Source: Bdellovibrionaceae bacterium UBA2316
GTDB taxonomy: Bacteria > Bdellovibrionota > Bdellovibrionia > Bdellovibrionales > Bdellovibrionaceae
Assembly: GCA_002345205.1 (NCBI GenBank)
Contig: DDVI01000055.1
Span: 1 to 42,356 of the forward strand
Length of the DNA: 42,356 bases
Reading direction: 5' to 3'
The translations under genes were made by a program, and so were the position numbers. Every line of letters starts with the position of its first letter. Within the stretch, counting starts at the first letter, position 1. The notes under the pieces were generated by a model, which saw nothing but the letters and a program-made list of their open reading frames with translations, did not search any database and had not been told where the DNA came from. Shown here piece after piece: positions 32,186-41,425 of this stretch.

Positions 32186-33058
32186 ATGATTTTGTCAGTC
32201 CCATTAGTTGTTGCCTTAGTTGTTTCTGGCGCCTTAGCCGGCCTGTTAGGGGCGTTAGTGGGAATCGGCGGGGGGCTGATTGTAGTGCCCGTCCTAGTTT
32301 TGGGTTTTGGTGTGGATATCAAAATCGCTATTGCTTCGTCTTTGATTGCCGTCGTCGCATCCTCAACGGCTTCGGGCAGTGTGTACGTTGGTAAAGGTCT
32401 TACGAACCTACGCTTGGGGATGTTACTGGAAGTCGCGACAACCTTCGGTGGTATCACTGGCGGTTTGATCGCGGTCTATGTTTCTCCAACCGTTATTTCG
32501 GCTTTGTTTGCAGTTCTGATGATCGTAACCTGTGTTTTAATTCTGTGCACGAAAGACCCCGTTAAAAAAACAGCAGTCAGTGAATCTCTAGCCACTGTCG
32601 AAACTGCCAAAGAGACGATCGGTAAATTGTCGGGGTCTTATTACGATCCGTATTTAAAAGAAGAGATTCAGTACGATGTTCAGAATGTACCTCTCGGAAG
32701 TTTTGTGTCGTTCTTCGCCGGTGTTCTGTCAGGCTTGCTCGGTGTTGGTGGTGGGTTTATCAAAGTCCCAGCGATGGCGCTCGGAATGAAAGTCCCAATG
32801 AAGGTTGCTGCGGCGACTTCCAATTTGATGATTGGGGTGACCGCAATTTCCAGTTTGTTTGTTTACTTTGCTCGGGGATATGTTCAGCCGATTATCGCAG
32901 CGCCCGTCGCCCTGGGTGTGGTCGGTGGTGCTTTGTACGGAACCACACTCGCTCAAAAAATTTCACCTAAGTTATTAAGAAAAATGTTTGCGGCGATTTT
33001 AGTTATCGTAGCCGTGCAAATGGTCCTCAAATCTTTAGGAGTGTCCGTTGGCAAGTGA
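32186..33058 (+). CDS. TauE/SafE (TSUP) family permease
   Basis: A 290-aa membrane protein with the duplicated TSUP arrangement: GALAGLLGALVGIGGGLIVV near residue 15 and its second-half counterpart FAGVLSGLLGVGGGFIKVPA near 175, each followed by several hydrophobic helices. Family members export or import sulfite, sulfonates or related anions. The ribosome site is weak. The end overlaps the DUF1634 gene by 11 nt, a common pairing. Confidence 0.88.
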   Translation: MILSVPLVVALVVSGALAGLLGALVGIGGGLIVVPVLVLGFGVDIKIAIASSLIAVVASSTASGSVYVGKGLTNLRLGMLLEVATTFGGITGGLIAVYVSPTVISALFAVLMIVTCVLILCTKDPVKKTAVSESLATVETAKETIGKLSGSYYDPYLKEEIQYDVQNVPLGSFVSFFAGVLSGLLGVGGGFIKVPAMALGMKVPMKVAAATSNLMIGVTAISSLFVYFARGYVQPIIAAPVALGVVGGALYGTTLAQKISPKLLRKMFAAILVIVAVQMVLKSLGVSVGK

Positions 33059-33398
33059 TACTCAGGCTCCTGCGTCCGATAGAAAACGAGTTCAATTTTT
33101 ACTTAGGTCTGGACTAATCGTTTCCATGGTTCTAATGACGATTGGTTTAGTGATAAATATCAATAACGGCCATATTGAATCTGTGCCTGTTGCAATGTTT
33201 GACCTACTGAATGAATCACTGACGTTAGGTGATCGTCTGCTTGGACTGGGTGTTTTAGTTTTGGCCTTAACGCCCGCGATACGTGTCCTTACGCTCACTA
33301 TTTTATGGACGCGTGAAAAAGATTGGAAGTTTGTTGGAATTTCAATTTTAGTTATCATCGCATTGATTATTTCTATTACGCTGGGTGGTCACGCATAA
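33048..33398 (+). CDS. DUF1634 membrane protein
   Basis: A 116-aa protein from TTG at 33048, with TAGGAG upstream inside the permease gene. It has three hydrophobic helices (SGLIVSMVLMTIGLVI, LLGLGVLVLALTPAIRVLTL and VGISILVIIALIISITL) with TPAIRV, typical of DUF1634 proteins that accompany TauE/SafE permeases. Probably a small partner subunit of the transporter. Confidence 0.8.
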   Translation: MASDTQAPASDRKRVQFLLRSGLIVSMVLMTIGLVININNGHIESVPVAMFDLLNESLTLGDRLLGLGVLVLALTPAIRVLTLTILWTREKDWKFVGISILVIIALIISITLGGHA

Positions 33399-33420
33399 AT
33401 CTGCATTATTAGCTGCGTGA

Positions 33421-34149
33421 CTACATTTTAATTGAGCGTAAAAACTCGGCTTGTGGCCCTGAAAACGCAAAGTAGGGATTTTGCTTGGCGATACGTACTT
33501 CTAAATCTGACAGTGATTCACCCAACAAAATATGAGCTGCAATCAGCATTGTGGATGTTCTGCCAATACCGGCAAGGCAATGCACAGCTAGGCGTTCTTT
33601 GTTTTTATTCGCGGCCGTAACAATTTGAGCGAGGCGTTTAGCTTGCTCCAAATCGGGTGCACCCAGATCAATAATGCTAATATGATGAGTAGAGAAGTGG
33701 TTACTTAAAATATCTTTTTGGTGATGTCGTTCAGTCAGTGTAATGACTGAACGAATATGGTTCTTTTTTAAAAACTCAATCTCGTGATTCAAAACATCGT
33801 CGTTCAATTTGAAATACACGTGGTCATTTTCGACATGAAACGACTTTAATACATGCAAACGTAAACTTAAGTTGTTAAGTACCTTTACCACGCCAACAGG
33901 AGTCAAAAGAATTTCGGTTGCACGTGCACCGCTGACTTCATCCATCTTATGATATTTATAAATTTTAGGAACGTAGGTTTTAATATGATGAGCCAACGCT
34001 GAAAGGGGAGCCGGGCCCTCAGAGTATTGTCCAAGCCATCCTAAAAGGACGGCCTCTTCAAAGGGCAAATCAAACCAGCGAACGGAATTAAAACCAGGAC
34101 GCGCCATGCCCGCGATTGAATTTTCTTTGAACCACCAAAATGCCTTCAT
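33421..34149 (-). CDS. protein tyrosine/dual-specificity phosphatase
   Basis: A 242-aa protein with the Cys-X5-Arg catalytic loop HCLAGIGRT (Cys191, Arg197) and an upstream Asp in DLGAPD that could be the general acid. The N-terminal half is unassigned. No signal peptide, so cytoplasmic. It starts 8 nt after the antiporter stop and is surely in the same operon. Confidence 0.85.
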   Translation of the reverse strand: MKAFWWFKENSIAGMARPGFNSVRWFDLPFEEAVLLGWLGQYSEGPAPLSALAHHIKTYVPKIYKYHKMDEVSGARATEILLTPVGVVKVLNNLSLRLHVLKSFHVENDHVYFKLNDDVLNHEIEFLKKNHIRSVITLTERHHQKDILSNHFSTHHISIIDLGAPDLEQAKRLAQIVTAANKNKERLAVHCLAGIGRTSTMLIAAHILLGESLSDLEVRIAKQNPYFAFSGPQAEFLRSIKM

Positions 34150-34157
34150 CGCGACCC

Positions 34158-36395
34158 CTATTTAAGTAATTTGATTTTTTCAGTGTTTCCAACGATCCAT
34201 AATAAATCGCCATCTAAAATAGATACCGAAGCATCAGGATTCAATATACGCTGGCCCGCGCGTTCTAAACCTACGACTAATCCATCCGTTGTTTCACGAA
34301 TACCACTTTCACGAATACTTTTGCCAATAAATGGATTAGCGCCAGCCATGAACACGCTTTTTAAGCCATAATTTGTTATATTTGCGCCTGCATTTAAATC
34401 TGAATTCTTGGAAATGATATCTTTAAAGTTAGAGACTTGATCGTCGTTACCGATAACAGACACTCGGTCAAAGGCCATCAAGATATCGTCACGACGAGGA
34501 GCCAAAATTTTCTGACTCCCTCGTTCAATCATGGCCACAGTGACGCCATAGGATTCACGAATACCGATTTCAGAAAGTTTGCGACCGACAACCGATGAAT
34601 TAGGGTGAACATCAAGCGTTGCCAAGTGGGCATCCCACGGAGCTAAGATCGGGTATTCTTTTTCGCTTGTTACGCGCGCTTTATCTTTTTCGTTTAAGTG
34701 ACTCAAAAACTGCGCTTCAAACCAGCCGTAGGTTTTTGAAAAATTCTTAAAGCCGAGTAGCGCCGCAAGTATCGACAAGCCGGCAGCGGAAATAAAAGTA
34801 ACAAATGCAGAGGTAAACTGCGCAACGATAAAACCCAGCAGGAAAATCGCCAGCAGGGCGCGACCAAATAGGCCAAGCACAGACTGATACGACATTTGTT
34901 TCACATCCTCAATTCTGAGCATCAAGCCGTCCACAGAACGTGCTTTCGAGAAAATGGCCCACAGAGAGGGAAGAGACAAAAACATCGCGACAATAATGGA
35001 AATCAAATCGGCAACAGGTTCTGATTGAGTTTCCATTATCAGGAACGGTTGTAACCAAGTAGACGATGCCAATGCGATACCGACCACGATGACCGAATTT
35101 AAAAACACACGTGGCATTTCTTTTATTAGGTTAGACGATTGAGACTGGGGATCTTCTAGTCCGGAATTACTGCGTAAACGTCCCAGCCATTCTGCCGGAA
35201 GTTTTTTCTCAAACCAGGCATAGGCGGAATCACTCGAACGGATTAAGTATGGCGTTGTTAGTGTCGTGATGGCGGAAACTGCCACCGCGACAGGATATAA
35301 AAAATCTGACGTCACTTTTAAAGTTAGGCCTAAGGTCGCAATAATAAATGAAAACTCACCAATCTGTGCAAGGCTCATTCCTGTCTGCAAAGATACTCGT
35401 AAGCTTTGCCCCGAAATCAGTGCACCCAATGTTGAGCTAAAGAGTTTACCAAATATAGTCGCGATCGTGATGATGGATACGGCAAACCAATGTTCTTTCA
35501 AGGCGCCCAGATCAATTAGCATTCCCACGGAGACGAAAAACACAGCTGCAAATAAATCTTTAACTGATTTTAACGTGTGTTCGATTTTCGCTCCATCTGG
35601 TGTCTCAGCTAAAATCGATCCCATAATAAAGGCACCTAGTGCCGGAGAGAATCCTGACTTAGTGGCGAGCAATACCATCAATAGGCACATCGCTAGCGAC
35701 ACGACGAGTGACGTTTCTTCGTTCATCAACGGACGGGTTTTGCGTAAGAACCAAGGCACGATAAAAATGCCGCCTAAAAACCATAACGTCAGAAAGAAAG
35801 CGAGTTTAGCGGCCGATGTTAATAGCTGCGTACCTTCGAATGTGTTAGACACAGCGATGGTCGATAACAACACTAATAAAAGGATCGCTACCAAATCTTC
35901 AACGATCAGCACACCAAACACGAGAGTCACAAAACGCCGCTGCCTAAAACCGAGTTCGTCAAATGCGCGAATGATAATGGTCGTGGACGAGATCGCTAGA
36001 ATTCCACCTAGGAAAATACTATCCATGGTGTTCCAACCAAATCCTTGTCCTAATAGATAGCCCAGGCCCAGCATAAACAAAACTTCGGTGACGGCCGTTA
36101 TCGATGCACCACGTCCTACCGATGCTAACTTTTTAAAACTAAACTCTAGACCTAAACCAAAAAGCAAAATGATGACGCCGATCTCTGCCCATATTTTAAT
36201 CTCTTCATTATTTTGCACCGTTGGAAAAAAGCTAACCTCTGGTCCCACTAAAAAACCGGCGAGCAAATAACCTAACACAACGGGTTGACCAATTTTCTTA
36301 AACAATAGCGTTACAATTCCTGCGACCGCTAAAATGATTCCTAAGTCTGTAATAAGAGTTGGTAAATGTAAGATAAATCCTCCGGATTTGACCAA
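34158..36395 (-). CDS. KefB-type monovalent cation:proton antiporter with TrkA-C domains
   Basis: A protein of about 740 aa. Residues 1-390 form the CPA2 antiporter domain (about 12 helices), with FGLGLEFSFKKL, GYLLAGFLVGPE and PALGAFIMGSILAET. Further helices follow near 430-540. The C-terminus holds two TrkA-C-like segments, RKLSEIGIRESYGVTVAMIE and KSIRESGIRETTDGLVVGLE. It probably exchanges K+ or Na+ for H+. No KefB-style RCK-N domain is evident. The TTG start at 36395 has no ribosome site. A GGAGGA at 36383-36378 suggests initiation further in, but only the rare codon ATC (36374) is suitably placed. Confidence 0.88.
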   Translation of the reverse strand: MVKSGGFILHLPTLITDLGIILAVAGIVTLLFKKIGQPVVLGYLLAGFLVGPEVSFFPTVQNNEEIKIWAEIGVIILLFGLGLEFSFKKLASVGRGASITAVTEVLFMLGLGYLLGQGFGWNTMDSIFLGGILAISSTTIIIRAFDELGFRQRRFVTLVFGVLIVEDLVAILLLVLLSTIAVSNTFEGTQLLTSAAKLAFFLTLWFLGGIFIVPWFLRKTRPLMNEETSLVVSLAMCLLMVLLATKSGFSPALGAFIMGSILAETPDGAKIEHTLKSVKDLFAAVFFVSVGMLIDLGALKEHWFAVSIITIATIFGKLFSSTLGALISGQSLRVSLQTGMSLAQIGEFSFIIATLGLTLKVTSDFLYPVAVAVSAITTLTTPYLIRSSDSAYAWFEKKLPAEWLGRLRSNSGLEDPQSQSSNLIKEMPRVFLNSVIVVGIALASSTWLQPFLIMETQSEPVADLISIIVAMFLSLPSLWAIFSKARSVDGLMLRIEDVKQMSYQSVLGLFGRALLAIFLLGFIVAQFTSAFVTFISAAGLSILAALLGFKNFSKTYGWFEAQFLSHLNEKDKARVTSEKEYPILAPWDAHLATLDVHPNSSVVGRKLSEIGIRESYGVTVAMIERGSQKILAPRRDDILMAFDRVSVIGNDDQVSNFKDIISKNSDLNAGANITNYGLKSVFMAGANPFIGKSIRESGIRETTDGLVVGLERAGQRILNPDASVSILDGDLLWIVGNTEKIKLLK

Positions 36396-36608
36396 GTGAG
36401 TGTCTAAATTTTTACATGACCAATCTGAAAAGTTAAAGAGTAATTTTGCCCCCGAGAAAAATTAGAACAAAAACGTTTTGTCCAAAAAAGTCCAGAATGG
36501 AACCTCTGGGTGCAGTTTTAATATCGGCATCGCGATTGCTTTGACGTTTGTCTATACAAACAATCGTTCACAGTGGAACGAACAAAAAACAACCAAGGAG
36601 AAAAGGAT
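36396..36608. promoter_or_regulatory. promoter region with two tandem inverted repeats
   Basis: The region between the antiporter and a lipoprotein gene contains TTGACG at 36541-36546, then GTTTG/CAAAC (36546-36561) and TCGTTC/GAACGA (36564-36581). The repeats lie 28 nt or more before the ATG at 36609 and may be operators. AAGGAGAAAAGG at 36595-36606 is the ribosome site. Confidence 0.4.
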
Positions 36609-37163
36609 ATGAAGAATTTCTTAAAATATGTAGCGATCATCGGTTTGTTTACTGCAAGCGTAGCGTGCGAAAACAAATCATCTAATTCAGCACCCCAGGC
36701 CGTGGCCCCAGCTGCTGATCCAACAATGGATCCACTCGCCGTCGGTGAAGCTGTTGAAGCTCAATCTATGATTGCTCCATCAGGCAGTGCAGTGACTACA
36801 TCGACAGTTGTAGCTCACGAATCTGGCGTGGGTGAAGCTCCTGCTGGTAATGAAGGTATGCCTTGGGACGAAATCATCGCGACATACCCTGCGTTAGCTG
36901 ACCGTGTCGGTTTTCTAGCAAGCATCGATAAAGTAGTAGAAACGGATGCACGTACATTTGACCTGTATTCAGGAGGCGCAATTGTATTAACTCTACACTA
37001 CAACCAAGCGGGTGATGCTCTGTTTGTTAAAAGTTCTGCACACGCTGGTTTTGCCGCGGATTTAATTACGATTGAATCAGTTGCTGCTGACGCCACCGAA
37101 TACTCCCGAGCTTTACTGCCACCGGCTTCCAAATTAGGCGCGGTCTTATATTTTACTATATAG
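36609..37163 (+). CDS. lipoprotein of unknown function
   Basis: A 184-aa protein from ATG at 36609 with a strong AAGGAG site. Signal MKNFLKYVAIIGLFTASVAC with lipobox SVAC, then an Ala/Pro-rich linker and a globular C-terminal part (GMPWDEIIATYPALADRVGF). The last 56 codons lie opposite the coding region of the next gene, so its true C-terminus is uncertain. Confidence 0.75.
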   Translation: MKNFLKYVAIIGLFTASVACENKSSNSAPQAVAPAADPTMDPLAVGEAVEAQSMIAPSGSAVTTSTVVAHESGVGEAPAGNEGMPWDEIIATYPALADRVGFLASIDKVVETDARTFDLYSGGAIVLTLHYNQAGDALFVKSSAHAGFAADLITIESVAADATEYSRALLPPASKLGAVLYFTI

Positions 37164-37372
37164 TTAGAATAGTTTGGGTCAATTTCAGATGCGATTTTAA
37201 TTTGGTTAGAAACGTATTCGGGCTTTACGTCGACGTTGGTGTTTACAGCAACACAGGTATCGATTGCCTGAGTTTTTGTTTGTTCTGTACCGATGGGGCT
37301 TTCAAAATTACTCTTAGATGGGGCACATGCGACTAATGATAAAATACAAAACGAAAATACTAGGTTCCTCAC
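36998..37372 (-). CDS. small lipoprotein, antisense overlap with its neighbour
   Basis: A 124-aa protein with a clear lipoprotein signal, MRNLVFSFCILSLVAC, and lipobox LVAC, followed by CAPSKSN. The mature part has three further Cys. Its 3' half overlaps the preceding plus-strand gene by 166 nt. Both reading frames look protein-like in the overlap, so either one gene is 3'-extended by mutation or both are functional. Confidence 0.6.
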   Translation of the reverse strand: MRNLVFSFCILSLVACAPSKSNFESPIGTEQTKTQAIDTCVAVNTNVDVKPEYVSNQIKIASEIDPNYSNYIVKYKTAPNLEAGGSKAREYSVASAATDSIVIKSAAKPACAELLTNRASPAWL

Positions 37373-37547
37373 GAACGTCCCTCCTTGGAGTGTCTAATGG
37401 GTACTAAGTGTTTATCGTAACCGGAAAAAATATTGAAATGATATGCTAAAGTTAATTTCTCAAGGAAACTTCAGGACTACTCAGTAAAATATTTTTTCTA
37501 TTTTGCTGATTTACAAAGAAAAAAATATTTACAATAATTGAAAAAAT

Positions 37548-38849
37548 TTATTCAAGACTTTTGCTATGTAGTTTGTCAACAATTGTGGCCATAACTTTTC
37601 CGCGTTGTGAGGCAGAAACGGCACTCTGTGCGATATTGGCGGGGAGTGGTCCATTGCCATCCCACACACCGAAATCCTGCAGGTCTTCGCGCGTGCGGGC
37701 TTTTAAATCATCAGCAAATGTCCAAATAAAATCAGGTTGATCTTCGGAATACCACTCACCACCAATGACATCGTAATTTTCATCTAGCTCAAGATCATAG
37801 ATGAATGTATGTGTTTGATAAACATTAGCCGTCAGTGGACTCGTTGTGGGTTCAATTAAGGATGGGTGAAATACATCCATGATAACACCCACCACAAATT
37901 TCGTTTTTTCATTTCTAACGGATGCAAAGCGATCATTCGAAAGCTCAGCAATAGGGACTAGTGCCGATTTAAGTGAATGTACGGGTTCGAACGTTCGCGC
38001 ACTAAAATAACTATAGTCATAGGCAGTTATCGGATAGTTCCATACTTCCGCGCCGACACTAGAATCCATGACGAATCCTTTGCCATAATGACCAAGACGA
38101 TTTGTGATGGACAGGTGCCAAGTCATTGGGTTGGTATCTAAGCAGCTGACGTCAATTGGGCGTAGCATAGTATCTCGTTCAATCGGAAATTTGTAGCAGC
38201 GATGACCTGCTTGTTTAGTTTCTGGCGGAGATTCGGCCCACAAATAAGATATTAATCCTTTAATATCACTTTCAAAAAATGTGATATTAAACGAGTTTGT
38301 TGCATCTCGCATGACGACGCCATGTTTGGGAGGCAGCACATCACGTTGGGCGATGGCGGACCAACCATGACAGATTCCGGTCCATCCCGCCACAACGCCT
38401 TTTTCTTGGTAGTCGTCATAACCTTTTTTCCACATCGCACGCGTTAGGGTCCAGCTGCGATCACCGACTAATAAATCATATTTCTCGGACGGGGACATGC
38501 GATCGATTTTGTTTTCGACGATGTAGTTTTCAGAAGGCACAGCATGGAAGGCCCTGTAGTTGTCGATGAACGCTTTTGAATTGTAGTCGGCTTTGTCAGG
38601 ATAACGATACGCCAAAATTCCCCGATGAATGGGCCAATACGAACTCGCCCAAGGTTCAAAGTTTGCTTTTCCTTTGGTAAGATTCATCTGATCCAAGTGA
38701 ACAATATTATAAGATGGCCCAAGCGGATTTAACAAAGCCATGAAATCGTCATCAGGAAACGGTCCACTTATGCGGTCTTTCGGCTTTGAGTGAGTTTCTG
38801 AGCTTGGAACGAATGAAAATAGTAGAATAAATAAAATAGTTAGTTTCAT
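37548..38849 (-). CDS. exported transglutaminase-elicitor-like protein
   Basis: A 433-aa protein with a signal peptide (MKLTILFILLFSFVPSSETHS). The core has WTGICHGWSAIAQ with Cys161 and His162 (counting the upstream TTG codon as residue 1), and then NRLGHYGKGFVMDSSVGAEV with His255 and Asp263. This Cys, His, Asp spacing is that of transglutaminase/papain-fold proteins, and the CHGW box recalls the oomycete-type transglutaminase elicitor family, which has bacterial members. It might cross-link or cleave proteins outside the cell. The TTG at 38852 precedes the chosen ATG, and neither has a clear ribosome site. Confidence 0.6.
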   Translation of the reverse strand: MKLTILFILLFSFVPSSETHSKPKDRISGPFPDDDFMALLNPLGPSYNIVHLDQMNLTKGKANFEPWASSYWPIHRGILAYRYPDKADYNSKAFIDNYRAFHAVPSENYIVENKIDRMSPSEKYDLLVGDRSWTLTRAMWKKGYDDYQEKGVVAGWTGICHGWSAIAQRDVLPPKHGVVMRDATNSFNITFFESDIKGLISYLWAESPPETKQAGHRCYKFPIERDTMLRPIDVSCLDTNPMTWHLSITNRLGHYGKGFVMDSSVGAEVWNYPITAYDYSYFSARTFEPVHSLKSALVPIAELSNDRFASVRNEKTKFVVGVIMDVFHPSLIEPTTSPLTANVYQTHTFIYDLELDENYDVIGGEWYSEDQPDFIWTFADDLKARTREDLQDFGVWDGNGPLPANIAQSAVSASQRGKVMATIVDKLHSKSLE

Positions 38850-39048
38850 CAAAACTACAGCGATGCATTTTTTGTTCCGTGTTGAAAAAATACTTTTCCT
38901 CGTCGCGGAATTTTTGCTCCAGCACTAGACTGTAATATTTAACGACAGTGACTCGATAATATCTAACGGAATTAGCTACTTTCATTGCTTGCATAAAAAT
39001 TATTGTTTGTCGCTAGACAGTGGCGAACAAAAGCTCATACTTAAGAGT

Positions 39049-39774
39049 ATGAATCCACAGGTAGTTATAAAAGAAAATTGGTTAACTCGTTCCCCGAGCG
39101 ACCTAGCGTACATTTCTACGTTAATGTTTGGAGTTCTTTTAGGTTTGGTTGGTTATGTGTACCTAGGTGGTTATTGGGGAATCGCGCCATGGATGGCGGC
39201 AAGTGGACAAAAAATTCTTCAAGGCGGCGAGTACTGGCGATTGTGGACGGCTCTGTTTGCCCACGCGGACACGGCCCATGTGCTAGGAAATTTGAGCTTG
39301 TTGTTGCCGCTCGCATTTATGTTGACGGGTCATTTTGGTTTTTATGTTTTTCCAATTCTTGGTGTTTTGGTTGGAGGTTTAATCAACTACATCGTGATTC
39401 AAACGATGCCTCCAGAAGTCAATTTAATTGGAATATCGGGCGTTGTGTATTGGATGGGGGCAACGTGGTTAACGTTGTTTTTGATTATCGATCGCCGTAA
39501 AACATTACGTCGACGATTTGCTTTAGCTGCCTTTTTAACTGTAGTTCTATTCATTCCAGAAACGTACAAGCCTGAAATCAGTTATATGAGTCACTTTATT
39601 GGATACGTATTTGGCGGCCTCACTGGCGTTCTGATTTACGTTCTTCGCCGAAGTGAAATTGAGGCGGCAGAGGTGAAAGAGTTTATTTACGAACCTGAAA
39701 CTATTGAGGCCGACTGGCAGCCGATTATAGAATCGTCACCAGATGACGCTCAACCTCCAAAATCGGTGACTTAA
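39049..39774 (+). CDS. rhomboid-family intramembrane protease
   Basis: A 241-aa protein with several helices and the rhomboid signatures: EYWRLWTALFAHADTAHVLGN (first-loop region), the catalytic serine in GISGVVYWMGA and the His in SHFIGYVFGGLTG. Rhomboids cleave transmembrane substrates. The C-terminal tail is acidic and cytoplasmic. ATG 39049 is preferred over 38989 because the 20 extra residues are not hydrophobic and lack a site. The end overlaps rsmG by 50 nt (convergent). Confidence 0.85.
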   Translation: MNPQVVIKENWLTRSPSDLAYISTLMFGVLLGLVGYVYLGGYWGIAPWMAASGQKILQGGEYWRLWTALFAHADTAHVLGNLSLLLPLAFMLTGHFGFYVFPILGVLVGGLINYIVIQTMPPEVNLIGISGVVYWMGATWLTLFLIIDRRKTLRRRFALAAFLTVVLFIPETYKPEISYMSHFIGYVFGGLTGVLIYVLRRSEIEAAEVKEFIYEPETIEADWQPIIESSPDDAQPPKSVT

Positions 39775-40339
39775 GCTGGGAAATAGTGATTTTTAAGTCT
39801 TTGAATTTCTTTTTGCTGAGTTCGATTTCGTCTTCGATTTTTTCGCGACGACCTTTCAATAAGAAATAACGTCCACCGTTTTTGCAATAGTTGCGACTGA
39901 TATCTAAAATAACATCTAACGGTTTAAATGCACGCGCAGTCACCAAATCAATATCAGGTAATTGAAGGGGGATTTCACCTTGGATTTTAAGGTTTGGCGC
40001 TAGCGTCGCGCACTTTTCCAAGAACTCGCGTTTCTTTGCACTTTTTTCAAAGAGTGTAAATTTAGAATTTTTAAAATGAATGGCGTAGACGACGCCGGGG
40101 ATACCACCGCCCGAGCCAAAGTCCGCGATGTTATGTGCATCCTTGGGAAAGTGCGATAGCGCCAATAGGGCATCAATAATATGATTATCTATTAGCTCTT
40201 CCAGAGTCATTTTGCGGCTAATGAGATTCAATTCTTCGTTCGATTTCCAAAGTAAATCAATATACGCCTTGAGAGCGTCGATACCATCTTTGCGAAAGCC
40301 AAGTTCAAGTATGAGCGGAATTCTATTTTGGAAATGCAT
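39725..40339 (-). CDS. rsmG: 16S rRNA (guanine-527-N7)-methyltransferase
   Basis: A 204-aa protein, normal length for the family. Visible motifs are LNLISRKM and HIIDALLAL near residue 55, the SAM-binding loop ADFGSGGGIPGVVYA and TARAF near 135. RsmG methylates G527 of 16S rRNA; its loss gives low-level streptomycin resistance. It stands alone here, not in the usual gid/par cluster. Confidence 0.93.
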   Translation of the reverse strand: MHFQNRIPLILELGFRKDGIDALKAYIDLLWKSNEELNLISRKMTLEELIDNHIIDALLALSHFPKDAHNIADFGSGGGIPGVVYAIHFKNSKFTLFEKSAKKREFLEKCATLAPNLKIQGEIPLQLPDIDLVTARAFKPLDVILDISRNYCKNGGRYFLLKGRREKIEDEIELSKKKFKDLKITISQLKSPILEVERHLVTIL

Positions 40340-40429
40340 AGCACGACCTTAACTTAAGTTTGTAATGAAGTAAATACAGTTGAACTCTTTCTTGAGATAC
40401 CTGCCCATCAATGGTAAAAACGTAAACCA

Positions 40430-41425
40430 ATGAAGCCCATTACTTTGTATTTAGCGCCGATGGAAGGTGTAACTGATTTCGTCCTAAGAGACCTTTTGAC
40501 CAGTCAAGGGGGGATCGATTTTTGTACCACTGAGTTCCTGCGTGTAACCGATAAGCTTCATCCAAACTCCGTGTTTTTGCGTTATTGTCCTGAGCTGCAA
40601 ACAGGTTCTAAAACCCGCTCGGGGACTCCGGTGTTTGTTCAGTTGCTAGGCGGCCAAGCAGGACCGCTGGCGGAAAACGCGTATCGCGCCTATCAAATGG
40701 GCGCGGCGGGTGTGGATTTAAACTTCGGGTGTCCCGCAAAGACAGTCAATCGCCATGATGGGGGAGCGACGCTTTTAAAATCGTGCGATCGAATTTTTAA
40801 TATCATCAGTACTGTACGTAAAGCCGTGCCGCTGGAGATTCCGGTGACGGCAAAAATTCGCTTAGGCTTTGATGATCCGTCGGTTTGCTTAGATAATGCG
40901 AAAGCGGCTGAAGACGCCGGTGCCTCGCATTTAACGATTCATTGCCGCACCAAAATGGATGGTTATAAACCACCGGCCCATTGGAACTGGATTCCCAAAA
41001 TTAAAGAGAAGGTAAAGACGATTCCTATCGTGGCGAATGGCGATATATTCACGGTGAACGACTTTATTCACTGTCGTCAAGAAACTGGCTGTGATCGATT
41101 TATGATCGGACGCGGGATCATGAGTGATCCATTTTTGTTTAATAAAATCCGCAGCCATTTAGCGATGGAAGAACGTATCCAGAATCATGCGACGGAATCC
41201 ATGGCTCAGGAAATTCAAAATGAATGGCGAGTTTCATCTGAAGTGATGCAGACTTTTTTTGATCGCTCATCTGATTATATTAATGGCTATTTTGCGACGT
41301 CTCGAACTAAACAATGGTTAAAGGGTTTAGCGCTGCGATCAAAAGAAGCTAAGATCCTGTTTGACGAAATTAAGGTGATTAAAAATCCGACGGAATTTCG
41401 CGCGCGCCTAAATCAATCATTGTAA
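40430..41425 (+). CDS. dusC: tRNA-dihydrouridine synthase, DusC-like
   Basis: A 331-aa TIM-barrel flavoprotein. It has LAPMEGVTDFVLRDLL, the DusC-type TEFLRVTD, VQLLGG, the catalytic Cys101 in NFGCPAKTVNRHDGGATLLK, AKIRLGF, HCRTKMDGY and NGDIFTV. It reduces uridine in tRNA using FMN and NADPH. The TEFLRVT and NRHDGGATLLK signatures favour DusC over DusA or DusB. Convergent with the next gene (9-nt overlap). Confidence 0.9.
   Translation: MKPITLYLAPMEGVTDFVLRDLLTSQGGIDFCTTEFLRVTDKLHPNSVFLRYCPELQTGSKTRSGTPVFVQLLGGQAGPLAENAYRAYQMGAAGVDLNFGCPAKTVNRHDGGATLLKSCDRIFNIISTVRKAVPLEIPVTAKIRLGFDDPSVCLDNAKAAEDAGASHLTIHCRTKMDGYKPPAHWNWIPKIKEKVKTIPIVANGDIFTVNDFIHCRQETGCDRFMIGRGIMSDPFLFNKIRSHLAMEERIQNHATESMAQEIQNEWRVSSEVMQTFFDRSSDYINGYFATSRTKQWLKGLALRSKEAKILFDEIKVIKNPTEFRARLNQSL

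Noticed and set aside
32176..32457. 93-aa minus-strand frame with Pro/Thr-rich repeats
   Set aside because: Antisense to the Gly/Val-rich first helices of the TauE/SafE permease; an artefact of codon composition.
35266..36060. 264-aa plus-strand frame
   Set aside because: It lies wholly antisense to the KefB-type antiporter gene and has low-complexity composition, with no homology or ribosome site.
39078..39500. 140-aa plus-strand frame
   Set aside because: A shifted frame inside the rhomboid gene, whose motifs are clear in the other frame.
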